Below are positions 10,056 to 17,786 of a stretch of DNA of 64,000 nucleotides, one piece after another. Location of the stretch: assembly GCF_023896955.1 (NCBI RefSeq), contig NZ_JAMHIW010000006.1:124001-188000 (forward strand), written 5' to 3'. Source of the stretch: Micromonospora sp. RHAY321. Its GTDB lineage: Bacteria > Actinomycetota > Actinomycetes > Mycobacteriales > Micromonosporaceae. How positions within the stretch are numbered: position 1 is the first letter of the stretch; the number at the start of each line of letters is the position of its first letter. The notes beneath the pieces were generated by a model. The model did no database searches. It saw only the letters and a program-made list of their open reading frames with translations, and was not told where the DNA came from. The position numbers and the translations under genes are program-made.

Positions 10056-10766
10056 GTGGATGCGACCGCACGCCCCGGCGAACCGCCGGCCCGCCCCAGC
10101 GCCAGCGCCCGCCGGGCCGACGACGCCGGCGGACGGGGTGGGGAGGCATCACAGACCCTGGACCGCGGGTTGCGACTGCTGCACCTCGTCGCCGACGCGC
10201 CGGGCGGGCTGACGGTCACCGAGGTGGCGAACCGGCTCGGCATCGGCCGGGCGGCCGTCTACCGGCTGGTCGGCCCGCTGACCGGGCACGGCATGCTGCG
10301 CCGCGACGGCGACGGGCGGCTGCGCCTCGGCGCCGGGGTGCTGCACCTGGCCCGGCGCGCCCAGCCGCTGCTCGCCGAGGGGGCGCTGCCCGCGCTGCGC
10401 CGGCTCGCCGAGCAGGCCGGCGCCACCGCACACCTGACCGTGGTGGAGGGCGGCGAGGGCATCGCCCTGGCCGTGGTCGAGCCGAGTTGGACGTCGTTCC
10501 ACGTCGCGTACCGGACCGGGGCGCGGCATCCGCTGGACCGGGGCGCTGCCGGTCGGGCCATCCTGGCCGGCCGAGCCGGGGTGGCGGAACCGGTGAGCAG
10601 CAGCGGTGAGTTGCAGTCCGGGGCGTACGGGGTGGCTGCGCCGGTGCTCGGTGTGCCCGGGCTGGAGGCCAGCGTCGGAGTGGTCGCGCTCGCGCCGCTG
10701 GACGTCGACACGGTCGGCCCCCAGGTGCTGGCCGCCGCCACGGCCGTCGCCGTCGCCCTCCGCTGA
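10056..10766 (+). CDS. IclR family transcriptional regulator
   Basis: A 236-residue protein with an N-terminal winged helix. [23 protein letters not shown] begins the domain and [26 protein letters not shown] is the helix-turn-helix; a shortened IclR effector domain follows ([23 protein letters not shown]... [20 protein letters not shown]). The usual final segment of the effector domain is compressed, ending at [23 protein letters not shown] 10056 is chosen because of the TACGCT box 7 nt upstream; GTG 10032 is an alternative. It is divergent from cysS and has no obvious metabolic partner beside it, so its target cannot be inferred. Confidence 0.85.
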   Translation: MDATARPGEPPARPSASARRADDAGGRGGEASQTLDRGLRLLHLVADAPGGLTVTEVANRLGIGRAAVYRLVGPLTGHGMLRRDGDGRLRLGAGVLHLARRAQPLLAEGALPALRRLAEQAGATAHLTVVEGGEGIALAVVEPSWTSFHVAYRTGARHPLDRGAAGRAILAGRAGVAEPVSSSGELQSGAYGVAAPVLGVPGLEASVGVVALAPLDVDTVGPQVLAAATAVAVALR

Positions 10767-10821
10767 CCCACCCACCTCACCGAGGCCCGTGCCATACCAC
10801 GATCCGCGAGTGCGTCCGCTC

Positions 10822-10865
10822 TTGTCCACAGGGGCCGGCCGGGCACCTGGGCGGGGTTTTCCACA
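10822..10865 (+). other. Two DnaA-box-like 9-mers
   Basis: TTGTCCACA at 10822-10830 is the actinobacterial DnaA-box consensus. TTTTCCACA at 10857-10865 differs by one base, and both are followed by GGGG. They lie 35 bp apart upstream of the AbiEi/DUF559 gene. Two boxes are not an origin; they may titrate or recruit DnaA, or be part of a repeat travelling with this gene family. Confidence 0.45.
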
Positions 10866-10906
10866 GGGGTTTCGAGGGCCGCTCGGCGGTCGGCACGCTG
10901 CCTGCC

Positions 10907-11827
10907 ATGCCGCCACGTCCGCACCGACCCGAGACTCTGGCCTGGCAGGTCTTCCGCGGCTCCGACGCTGTCCGGGACGACCTGCTCACCGAACACCAGC
11001 TGCGCAGCACCGCCTGGGTGCGACTACGCCACGACGTGTACGCCGACGCACGACTGGACCGGGACCACGCCCTCGCCTGTCGCGCGGCCCTCCTGCGGCT
11101 ACCGCCCGGCGTGGTGGTCGCGGGCCCGTCAGCCGCCTACCTGCACGGTGTCCAACACGCCGCCACCTTCACCGACGACGTGCACATCCTGGTGCCATCC
11201 CCGCTGCGGATCGGCGCGCAACGCGGCCTGCGCGTGCACGCCAACCCCATCACCCCGCTCCCCGACGTCGCAGCGGAGTGCTCAGCAGGCGTCGGGAACG
11301 CGATACCCCGCTCGGACCCCGGTCAGGCCGCCTGGGAGACGGCCGTCTGGTTGGAGCCGGTCCGTGCGGTCACGATCGTCGACGCACTGCTGGGGCAGGG
11401 GCTGACGGATCGCGACACCCTGGCCGGCGTGGCCGCCCACAACATGCACCGGTCTGGCGGGCGGCGGGCACGGTGGGTCTTCGAGCTGGCCGATCCGGGC
11501 GCCCAGTCGCCGCCGGAGTCGCAGTTGCGGGTTCGGCTGGTGCTCGGCGGGCTGCCCCGGCCGGTGGTCCAGCATCCGGTCCGGCTGGCCAACGGTGTCG
11601 TCCTGCATCTCGACCTGGCCTGGCCCCAGTTTCGGGTGGCGGTCGAGTACGACGGGCAGTGGCAATCCGACGCTGATCAGTTGCACCGCGACCGCCGCCG
11701 GCTGAACCTGCTCGTCGGCGCCGGGTGGCTGGTGCTGCACGTGACCAGCCGACGCCTGCACGCCGAGTTCCCGGCGGTGCTCCGCGAGGTGCGCGGCGCG
11801 CTGGCCGGTCGGGGTTGGCGCCGGTGA
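10907..11827 (+). CDS. AbiEi-like winged helix plus DUF559 (Vsr-like nuclease fold) protein
   Basis: A 306-residue protein. Residues ~18-50 (LLTEHQLRSTAWVRLRHDVYAD) resemble the winged-helix start of AbiEi antitoxin-like proteins. Residues ~205-300 match DUF559, a PD-(D/E)xK-type domain related to very-short-patch-repair endonucleases. There PPESQLRVRLVLGGLPRP is followed by HLDLAWPQFRVAVEYDGQWQ and RDRRRLNLLVGAGWLVLHV; E, D and E-x-D positions of a nuclease core are visible. This fusion is common and multicopy in actinobacteria with no proven function. No AbiEii-type toxin gene is next to it, so a toxin-antitoxin role is unlikely here. Confidence 0.72.
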   Translation: MPPRPHRPETLAWQVFRGSDAVRDDLLTEHQLRSTAWVRLRHDVYADARLDRDHALACRAALLRLPPGVVVAGPSAAYLHGVQHAATFTDDVHILVPSPLRIGAQRGLRVHANPITPLPDVAAECSAGVGNAIPRSDPGQAAWETAVWLEPVRAVTIVDALLGQGLTDRDTLAGVAAHNMHRSGGRRARWVFELADPGAQSPPESQLRVRLVLGGLPRPVVQHPVRLANGVVLHLDLAWPQFRVAVEYDGQWQSDADQLHRDRRRLNLLVGAGWLVLHVTSRRLHAEFPAVLREVRGALAGRGWRR

Positions 11828-11847
11828 GTGCCCCGACTGACAAGGTC

Positions 11848-11915
11848 GACTCGGCTTCCTGGGAAACCGCGCGGTCCGCAGGCCCGTGACACCCCGCCAT
11901 CAAGGAACCCGAGTC
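11848..11915. repeat. Long-spaced inverted repeat
   Basis: GACTCGGCTTCC (11848-11859) and GGAACCCGAGTC (11904-11915) are inverted copies matching at 11 of 12 positions, 44 bp apart, with flanking TC/GA extending the match. They lie just after the DUF559 gene and could form a terminator-like fold. Confidence 0.4.
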
Positions 11916-11941
11916 GATCAAGGCGTGCGACCACAGCGCGA

Positions 11942-12016
11942 GGCCGAGACGCGCACGGCCGAGACGCGCACGGCCGAGACGCGGACGGCCCAGACGCGGA
12001 CGGCCCAGACGCGGAA
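11942..12016. repeat. 15-bp tandem repeat, five copies
   Basis: Five head-to-tail copies of a 15-bp unit GGCC(G/C)AGACGCG(C/G)AC. Copies 1-2 are identical, copy 3 has one change, copies 4-5 share a further C, and the last copy decays at its end. The unit is a multiple of three, but no credible gene spans it; it lies in the gap between convergent genes. Confidence 0.85.
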
Positions 12017-12019
12017 ACG

Positions 12020-12060
12020 ACGTCGGGGCCTGGCCGACGTGGTCGACCGGGCCCCGACGT
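12020..12060 (-). terminator. Terminator of the subtilase gene
   Basis: ACGTCGGGGC pairs perfectly with GCCCCGACGT (10 bp). The ~21-nt loop can itself fold. It starts 7 bp after the protease stop codon on the minus strand. Confidence 0.6.
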
Positions 12061-12066
12061 GCTGCC

Positions 12067-13779
12067 TTACGGCTGGGCGTTCGGCTTGAGCGGGGTCTTC
12101 ACCGCCGCGTAGGCGTCGACGATCCCGTAGCCGTAGAAGCCGTTGAAGTTGACCCCACCGGCGCAGTAGGCGTCGTAGGTCTCGTCCCGGCCCTCATTGC
12201 GGTACTGCTGCAGCCGCGGCTCCGGGCAGGCGTGCTCGGCCGCCGTCCGGTAGAGGTGCTGCTCGACCAGGTCCGGCGACATCCCGAAGCCACCCCGGCG
12301 CTCCGCCTTGCCGAACCGGCTGACGATCAGCGCGGCCACACCGGCGGCGTGCGGGGACGCCATCGAGGTGCCCTGGAGGTAGGTGTAGTAGCCGCACTCA
12401 CCGTTGGCCTTGCACTGCTTGAAGACGAGCGTGGCCACCCGCGGGTCGATGTTGCCGTTGGCGTCCACCCGGGGGTCCGGGATGGTGGCGGAGATCGGCT
12501 CCTCCTGGAGCACCTTCAGCGGGTAGGTGGAGAGGATCCGGTTGCCCGGGCTGTTGTACGACGGGGTCCCGAAGCCGTCCCGGGCGAAGCCACCCGGCGC
12601 GGCGACCGAGATCTGCTCGGTGCCGTAGTTGGAGAAGTCCGCCTTCTTGCCGGACGGACCGACCGACGACACGCCGATCACGTGCGGGCCCTCTGCGGGC
12701 AGGTCCCAGCAGCTGTTGTTGTCGATCGGCCGGTCGTACGGGGCGGCGCCGTAGTCCGGACTGGTGGTGTCCGTGCGCGGGGCGCCGAGGTCCTCGTTGT
12801 TGTTGCCGAGCGCGCCGACCAGGGTGACGCCCTTGTTGTGGGCGAAGGTCAGCGCGCGCTTCATCGCCTTGATGATGGCCCGCTGCTCGGCCTGGCTCGT
12901 CGGGGAGTCGGCCGGGTTGGCGGTGCAGTTGTAGAGCCACGGGTCGACGTAGAACGACATGTTGACCACGTCGATCCCGGACCGGCCGGCGTAGAGCAGA
13001 GCGTTGACGACCGGGTTGAGGAAGAAGTAGCCGGAGTCCTGGCCACCCTTCAGCTCGACCAGGGAGACGTTCGGGGCGACGCCGGAGAGGCCGAGACCGT
13101 TGGCCGCGGCGCCGATGGTGCCCGCCACGTGGGTGCCGTGCCCACCGTCGTCGGTGCCCACCGCGTCGAGGCAGCTCGGCACCTCGCACGGGCCGTCCAC
13201 ATCGGTCATGTCGGGCGCGAAGTTGCGCGACAGCGACCAGTTGAAGTTCGGCGCGATGTCCGGGTTGCTGGCGTCGACGCCGGTGTCCAGCACGCCGACG
13301 GTCACCCGGCGGTCACCCGGCTCGATCTTGCGGGCCTGGTCGGCCCGGATCATCTCCAGGCCCCAGAGCTTCTCGTCGAGCGGGTCGAGCTTGGCGCCCT
13401 TCTTGGCGGCGGCACCGGCGGCGGCCGTGTTGGCCAGCACCTGCTCCTGCTCGACCCGGTCCAGCTTCGGCTTGCGGCCGATGGCCTTCTGCTCGGCGGC
13501 GCCGATCAGGGCCGGGGCGGCCGTGGCCCTGGCCGCGAAGTCGGCCCGGTCACTGGTCACCTGGAACATGCCGACCTCGTCGGACCGGGCCACCACCGTG
13601 CCGCCGGCGGCACGGATGGCGGCCACCGCCGCGTCGGCGGCGACGCCGTCCTCGGCGACGACGGTGAAGGTTCGAGAGCTGGTCGGCGCGGCGCTGGCCG
13701 GTACACCCAAGCCCGCAGCCGTAAGTGCCAGCACAGCCGCGGTCGCGACGGCACCGGCGGTGAAGCGCTTGCTCACCAC
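12067..13779 (-). CDS. Secreted S8 family serine peptidase (subtilase)
   Basis: A 570-residue exported protease. A signal peptide covers residues 1-31 (KRF, hydrophobic core, ASA cleavage site), followed by an I9-like propeptide region (about 35-100). The catalytic triad is Asp165 (VLDTGVD), His214 (GHGTHVAGT) and Ser472 (GTSMASPH), with the oxyanion Asn in GALGNNNED (about 326). The catalytic domain carries an insertion around residues 425-465 (containing CKANGECGYYT) between strands before the active serine, and several cysteine pairs that suit an extracellular enzyme. GTG 13779 follows GAGAGGA. It is probably a monocistronic degradative enzyme. Confidence 0.93.
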   Translation of the reverse strand: MVSKRFTAGAVATAAVLALTAAGLGVPASAAPTSSRTFTVVAEDGVAADAAVAAIRAAGGTVVARSDEVGMFQVTSDRADFAARATAAPALIGAAEQKAIGRKPKLDRVEQEQVLANTAAAGAAAKKGAKLDPLDEKLWGLEMIRADQARKIEPGDRRVTVGVLDTGVDASNPDIAPNFNWSLSRNFAPDMTDVDGPCEVPSCLDAVGTDDGGHGTHVAGTIGAAANGLGLSGVAPNVSLVELKGGQDSGYFFLNPVVNALLYAGRSGIDVVNMSFYVDPWLYNCTANPADSPTSQAEQRAIIKAMKRALTFAHNKGVTLVGALGNNNEDLGAPRTDTTSPDYGAAPYDRPIDNNSCWDLPAEGPHVIGVSSVGPSGKKADFSNYGTEQISVAAPGGFARDGFGTPSYNSPGNRILSTYPLKVLQEEPISATIPDPRVDANGNIDPRVATLVFKQCKANGECGYYTYLQGTSMASPHAAGVAALIVSRFGKAERRGGFGMSPDLVEQHLYRTAAEHACPEPRLQQYRNEGRDETYDAYCAGGVNFNGFYGYGIVDAYAAVKTPLKPNAQP

Positions 13780-14112
13780 ATCGGATCCTCTCGTTGAGGG
13801 ACGTGGCAGCCATCACACAGCACCCGGCGGGTTTTCGCCACGTCAGCGTCCGTTATGGCGATGAATCTCTCCTTCATCCACCCGGATCGACGCGAGCCCC
13901 GTCCGGGTCGGCGCGAACCCCGGGCAGATCGGTCCGTACCGCCGGCCGGTCAGCCGGCATCGCGGGCAGGTCGGCCAGCAGACCACCGGAAGATCGGCCA
14001 CGGTGGACACTGCGACGTCGGGTACGCACCCGGCCGGCCTGGGCAGGCCGTGCGGTTCAACCACACCGAGCGCGCAGGCCCGCCCGCCGGGAACCGCCGA
14101 ACACCACGGTGC
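13780..14112. other. Intergenic region upstream of the subtilase gene
   Basis: About 333 bp with no convincing gene. It holds the protease leader and ribosome-binding site, and a small inverted repeat GATGAA-N7-TTCATC at 13861-13879 that could be an operator. The rest is featureless GC-rich sequence up to the stop of the EamA gene. Open frames here lack family features. Confidence 0.45.
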
Positions 14113-15078
14113 CTATCGGCTGTCGGTGGCCAGCGCGGGCTCGGACGCGGCGGGTGCCGGCGCCGACGGCGACCCGCGCAGCTCGTCGAGGCGCACCAGG
14201 GCGACCCCGGCGACGATCAGCGCGCCGCCGAACAACTGCCAGGCGGTGGGCAGTTCGTCCAGGAACAGCCAGGCGATCAGCACCGCGAAGAGCACCTCGG
14301 TCAGCCCCACGAACGACGAGAGCCGGGGGCCGAGGATCCGGGTGCCGGCGATGCCGGCCATGTACGCGATCACGGCAGCCACCAGGGAGAGCCCGACGAT
14401 GGGCAGCAGCCAGCTGGTGCGCTGCCCGGCGAAGGTGACCTCACCGAAGGTGGCCCGCAGCGGCAGCACACCGGTCAGCCCGATGATGAGCAGCGCGGCG
14501 GCGCCGACGGCCATCCCGCCGCTGGCCATGGCGACCGAGGGCAACCGGGGATCGACCCGACCGGCGAGCACGAAGTAGCCGGCCAGACCGAGTGCGGCGC
14601 CCAGCCCCCAGAGCACGCCCACCGGGTGGAAGTCGGCGGTGCCGGCGAGGTCCAGCACGAACGCCAGCCCGGCCAGGGCGGCCACCGATCCGGCCACGGT
14701 GAGCTGGCGGGGGCGCTGCCCGTGCCGCAGCCACATCCAGGCGACGACAAGGATGATGCCGAGGTACTCGAGCAGCAGCGCGACGCCGACCGGCAGGTAG
14801 CGCACCGCGTTGAAGAAGCAGACCTGGGCCAGCGCCACACCCAGGAGCCCGAACATTCCGATCGCCGCGGTGTTCTGCCGCAGCACGTGCCACCGGCCGC
14901 GCAGCGAGAGCAGCGCGGGGATCGCCAGCACCAGGGCGGCCACGCCGACCCGGGCGATCACGGCGGCCTCGGCCGACCAGCCGGCCTCGATGAGCGACCG
15001 CGCGAAGGTGCCCGAGGTGGCGAAGGTGAACGCGGAGACCAGCGCCAGCGCGGCACCGGCGGCGGGTCGTGACTGCAT
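14113..15078 (-). CDS. EamA/DMT family transporter
   Basis: A 321-residue inner-membrane protein with ten predicted helices arranged as two EamA repeats of five (GAALALVSAFTFATSGTFARSLI at the start; GVLWGLGAALGLAGYFVLAGRV opens the second). LVGLTEVLFAVLIAWLFLDELPTAWQLFGGALIVAGV is the conserved end of the second repeat. The tail (residues ~300-321) is Ala/Pro-rich. Members export metabolites or amino acids; the substrate is unknown. ATG 15078 has GAGGAG just upstream; a longer start at ATG 15108, 6 nt after a GATAGT box, is possible. It is divergent from a CGNR regulator, which probably controls it. Confidence 0.88.
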   Translation of the reverse strand: MQSRPAAGAALALVSAFTFATSGTFARSLIEAGWSAEAAVIARVGVAALVLAIPALLSLRGRWHVLRQNTAAIGMFGLLGVALAQVCFFNAVRYLPVGVALLLEYLGIILVVAWMWLRHGQRPRQLTVAGSVAALAGLAFVLDLAGTADFHPVGVLWGLGAALGLAGYFVLAGRVDPRLPSVAMASGGMAVGAAALLIIGLTGVLPLRATFGEVTFAGQRTSWLLPIVGLSLVAAVIAYMAGIAGTRILGPRLSSFVGLTEVLFAVLIAWLFLDELPTAWQLFGGALIVAGVALVRLDELRGSPSAPAPAASEPALATDSR

Positions 15079-15148
15079 CTCGCGCTCCTCGGGACGGCAC
15101 CGTGTCATGAGCAAACTATCCTTGTGCCCATGACGCTAGGCGGCCCCT

Positions 15149-15709
15149 GTGACAGGAGTCAAGTTGCTTTTCGCTCATGACACCGAATGTTCGCTGATCG
15201 CCGCCGCCGCGCTCGTCAACACGGCGGGCCGGGACGGCGAACTGCTGCCCGACATCGCCGCGCTGGACGCGTTCTTCGTCCGGCACTCCTACAGCGGCCG
15301 GCACGAGCACACCGAGGCCGAGCTGCGCGCCGTCCGGGAGCTGCGGCCCCGGCTGCGCCGCATCTGGTACGCCGAGCCCGCCGAGATCGTCGCCGTGGTC
15401 AACGGCCTGCTGCTCGAACACCGGGCGCTGCCACAGCTCATCGAGCACGACGACGAGCCGTACCACCTGCACGCCGTACCCCGGGATGCGCCGCTGGCCA
15501 CCCGGATCGCGGTGGAGGCCGCGATGGCGATGGCCGACCTGGTCCGTGCCGGGGAGCTGAGCCGGCTGCGGATCTGCGAGTACCCGGACTGCGACAACGT
15601 GGTCGTCGACCTGTCCCGCAACCGGTCGCGGCGGTTCTGCGACGCCGGGTGCGGCAACCGTGCCGCCGTGACCGCCTACCGTGCCCGGCGGGCCGCCGGC
15701 CGTTCCTGA
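15149..15709 (+). CDS. CGNR zinc finger (ABATE domain) regulator
   Basis: A 186-residue protein with an N-terminal ABATE-like domain (about residues 1-125) and a C-terminal CGNR zinc finger: CEYPDCDNVVVD, then RRFCDAGCGNRAAVTAYRARR, giving four zinc-binding cysteines and the CGNR signature. Proteins with this layout are putative stress-related DNA-binding regulators. The GTG 15149 start has no clear Shine-Dalgarno site. It is divergent from the EamA transporter with only 70 bp between them, and its last 34 bp overlap the end of the convergent acetyltransferase gene. Confidence 0.88.
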   Translation: MTGVKLLFAHDTECSLIAAAALVNTAGRDGELLPDIAALDAFFVRHSYSGRHEHTEAELRAVRELRPRLRRIWYAEPAEIVAVVNGLLLEHRALPQLIEHDDEPYHLHAVPRDAPLATRIAVEAAMAMADLVRAGELSRLRICEYPDCDNVVVDLSRNRSRRFCDAGCGNRAAVTAYRARRAAGRS

Positions 15710-16275
15710 ACGGTGTCCGCCCACTCCCCGGCCCGCAACTCGTACTCCACCTCGCCGTGCTCGGTGCCCGGAATCGGGTCGTCCCACTGCAGGTGGAAGG
15801 TCCGTACGTAGCGCAGGCCCGCCTTCGCCATCACCCGCCGGGAGCGTTCGTTGACCGCCATCGTCTCGGCCCAGACCCGGCGCACGCCGACGGTGGCGAA
15901 GGCGTACCGGACCAGCGCCCGGGAACCCTCGGTGGCCAGCCCACGCCCCCACGTCGAGCGGCGCAGCCGGTAGCCCAGCTCGGCCTCCGTGCCGTCCTCC
16001 GACGGGTCGAGCGCGAACCAGCCCAGGAAAGCGCCGGTCTCCCGGTCGAGCGCCGCCCAGCGGCCGAGCCCCGGATGCCGGTCGTACTGGGCCAGCAGCC
16101 TCGGCAACTGCTCGTCCCGGACCGTGGCTGGCGGGGTGGCGACACCACCGGTGAGGAAGCGCATCACCTCGGGATCGCTGTCCAGCTCGACCAACGCGTC
16201 CACGTCGGCCATGGCGAGCCGCCGGAACCGCAGCCGCTCGGTCACCGGCGGCAGGCCCTCGTCTTCTCCGCCCAT
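15676..16275 (-). CDS. GNAT family N-acetyltransferase (RimJ/RimL-like)
   Basis: A 199-residue protein with the GNAT fold. It contains TERLRFRRLAMADVDALVELDSDPEVMRFL near the N-terminus, AELGYRLRRSTWGRGLATEGSRALVRYAF (acetyl-CoA-binding motif A with the R-x-x-G-x-A pattern) and MAVNERSRRVMAKAGLRYVRTF (motif B). This combination is typical of the RimJ/RimL branch, which acetylates protein N-termini or small molecules. The acceptor is unknown. It overlaps the CGNR gene tail-to-tail by 34 bp. Confidence 0.88.
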   Translation of the reverse strand: MGGEDEGLPPVTERLRFRRLAMADVDALVELDSDPEVMRFLTGGVATPPATVRDEQLPRLLAQYDRHPGLGRWAALDRETGAFLGWFALDPSEDGTEAELGYRLRRSTWGRGLATEGSRALVRYAFATVGVRRVWAETMAVNERSRRVMAKAGLRYVRTFHLQWDDPIPGTEHGEVEYELRAGEWADTVQERPAARRAR

Positions 16276-16341
16276 GGCGGGATCATCGCGCCGCGAACCG
16301 ACACCGTCGAGCCGATTTCCGGCGCACCGGCGACCACCCGG

Positions 16342-17742
16342 TCAGGGATGGGTCATCCGGAGCAGGTCGAGCGCCTCGTCGAGCTGGGTCTCGCTGAGCT
16401 TGCCCGAGTCGACATGCCCCCGGGAGATCACCACCTCGCGGATCGAGGTCTGCCTGGCCAGCGCCTCCTTGGCGACCGAAGCGGCCTCGTCGTACCCGAG
16501 GTAGCGGTTGAGCGGGGTGACGATCGACGGCGAGCCCTCGGCGTACGCCAGGCAGACCTCGGCGTCCGCGACCACGCCGGCCACCAGGCGGTCGGCGAAC
16601 AGCCGGCTCGTCGTGGCCAGCAGCCGGATCGACTCCAGCAGGTTGCGGCCCATCACCGGGAGCATCACGTTCAGCTCGAAGTCGCCCTGCGAACCGGCGA
16701 AGCCGACCGTGGCGTCATTGCCGATCACCTGGGCACAGACCTGCCGCATCGCCTCGGCGACCACCGGATTGACCTTGCCCGGCATGATCGAGGAGCCGGG
16801 CTGGAGGTCGGGGATGCGCAGCTCCCGCAGGCCCGCCCGGGGGCCGGAGCCCATCCAGCGGATGTCGTTGGCGATCTTGTAAAGGCCGATCGCCACCGTC
16901 CGCAGCTGCCCCGAGGTCTCCACCAGCGCGTCGCGGGCACCCTGTGCCTCGAAGTGGTTGCGCGCCTCGGCCAGCGGCAACCCGGTCGACTCGCGCAGCT
17001 TGCCGATCACGGCGGCGGCGAAGCCGAGCGGGGTGTTGATCCCGGTGCCCACGGCGGTGCCACCCAGCGGCAGCTCGGCCAACCGGGGCAGCGCCGCCTC
17101 CAGCCGCTCGACCCCGTAGCGGACCTGGGCGGCGTACCCGCCGAACTCCTGCCCCAGCGTGACCGGGGTGGCGTCCATCAGGTGCGTACGCCCGGCCTTG
17201 ACCACGGTCTCGAACTCTGCCGCCTTGACCTCCAACGCCTCCGCGAGGTGGGTCAGCGACGGCAGCAGATCCTCCACGATGAACTGCGTGGCGGCCAGGT
17301 GGATCGAGGACGGAAAGACGTCGTTGCTCGACTGGGAAGCGTTGACGTCGTCGTTCGGGTGCACGTCCCGGCCCAGCTCCCGGGTGGCCAGGGTGGCGAT
17401 CACCTCGTTGGCGTTCATGTTGGACGACGTCCCCGACCCCGTCTGGAACACGTCGATCGGGAACTGGTCGTCGTAGCCGCCGTCGGCCACGTGGGCCGCG
17501 GCCGCGGCGATCGCCGACGCCACGTCCGCGTCGATCACACCCAGCTCGCCGTTGACCTCCGCGGCCGCACCCTTGATCTGGGCGAGCGCCTTGATCTGGG
17601 CCGGCTCGATGCCCCGGCCGGAGATCGGGAAGTTCTGCACCGCACGCTGGGTCTGCGCCCGCCACAGCGCCTCGGCGGGCACCTCCACCTCACCCATCGA
17701 GTCACGTTCGATCCGGTAACCGGTCGCCTCTGGAGTCGTCAC
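16342..17742 (-). CDS. fumC: Class II fumarate hydratase
   Basis: A 466-residue, iron-free fumarase of the aspartase/fumarase superfamily, which interconverts fumarate and malate in the TCA cycle. Conserved segments are [68 protein letters not shown] and the mobile catalytic loop [12 protein letters not shown]. Length fits the family. I place the start at GTG 17742, which has AGGATGG five bases upstream; ATG 17751 would lie too close to that site. It follows the AfsR-like regulator by 44 bp on the same strand. A second, class I fumarase lies 3 kb away. Confidence 0.93.
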   Translation of the reverse strand: MTTPEATGYRIERDSMGEVEVPAEALWRAQTQRAVQNFPISGRGIEPAQIKALAQIKGAAAEVNGELGVIDADVASAIAAAAAHVADGGYDDQFPIDVFQTGSGTSSNMNANEVIATLATRELGRDVHPNDDVNASQSSNDVFPSSIHLAATQFIVEDLLPSLTHLAEALEVKAAEFETVVKAGRTHLMDATPVTLGQEFGGYAAQVRYGVERLEAALPRLAELPLGGTAVGTGINTPLGFAAAVIGKLRESTGLPLAEARNHFEAQGARDALVETSGQLRTVAIGLYKIANDIRWMGSGPRAGLRELRIPDLQPGSSIMPGKVNPVVAEAMRQVCAQVIGNDATVGFAGSQGDFELNVMLPVMGRNLLESIRLLATTSRLFADRLVAGVVADAEVCLAYAEGSPSIVTPLNRYLGYDEAASVAKEALARQTSIREVVISRGHVDSGKLSETQLDEALDLLRMTHP

Positions 17743-17786
17743 GCGTACCATCCTGCCGCGCCCGTCGCCGACTTGCAGATGATCCG

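Noticed and set aside
10907..11827. AbiE-type toxin-antitoxin system
   Set aside because: No AbiEii nucleotidyltransferase toxin gene is adjacent, and the C-terminus is DUF559 rather than the AbiEi dimer domain.
13843..14064. 73-codon minus-strand frame between the EamA and subtilase genes
   Set aside because: No Shine-Dalgarno site and no family features; Pro/Arg/Cys-rich composition typical of chance frames.
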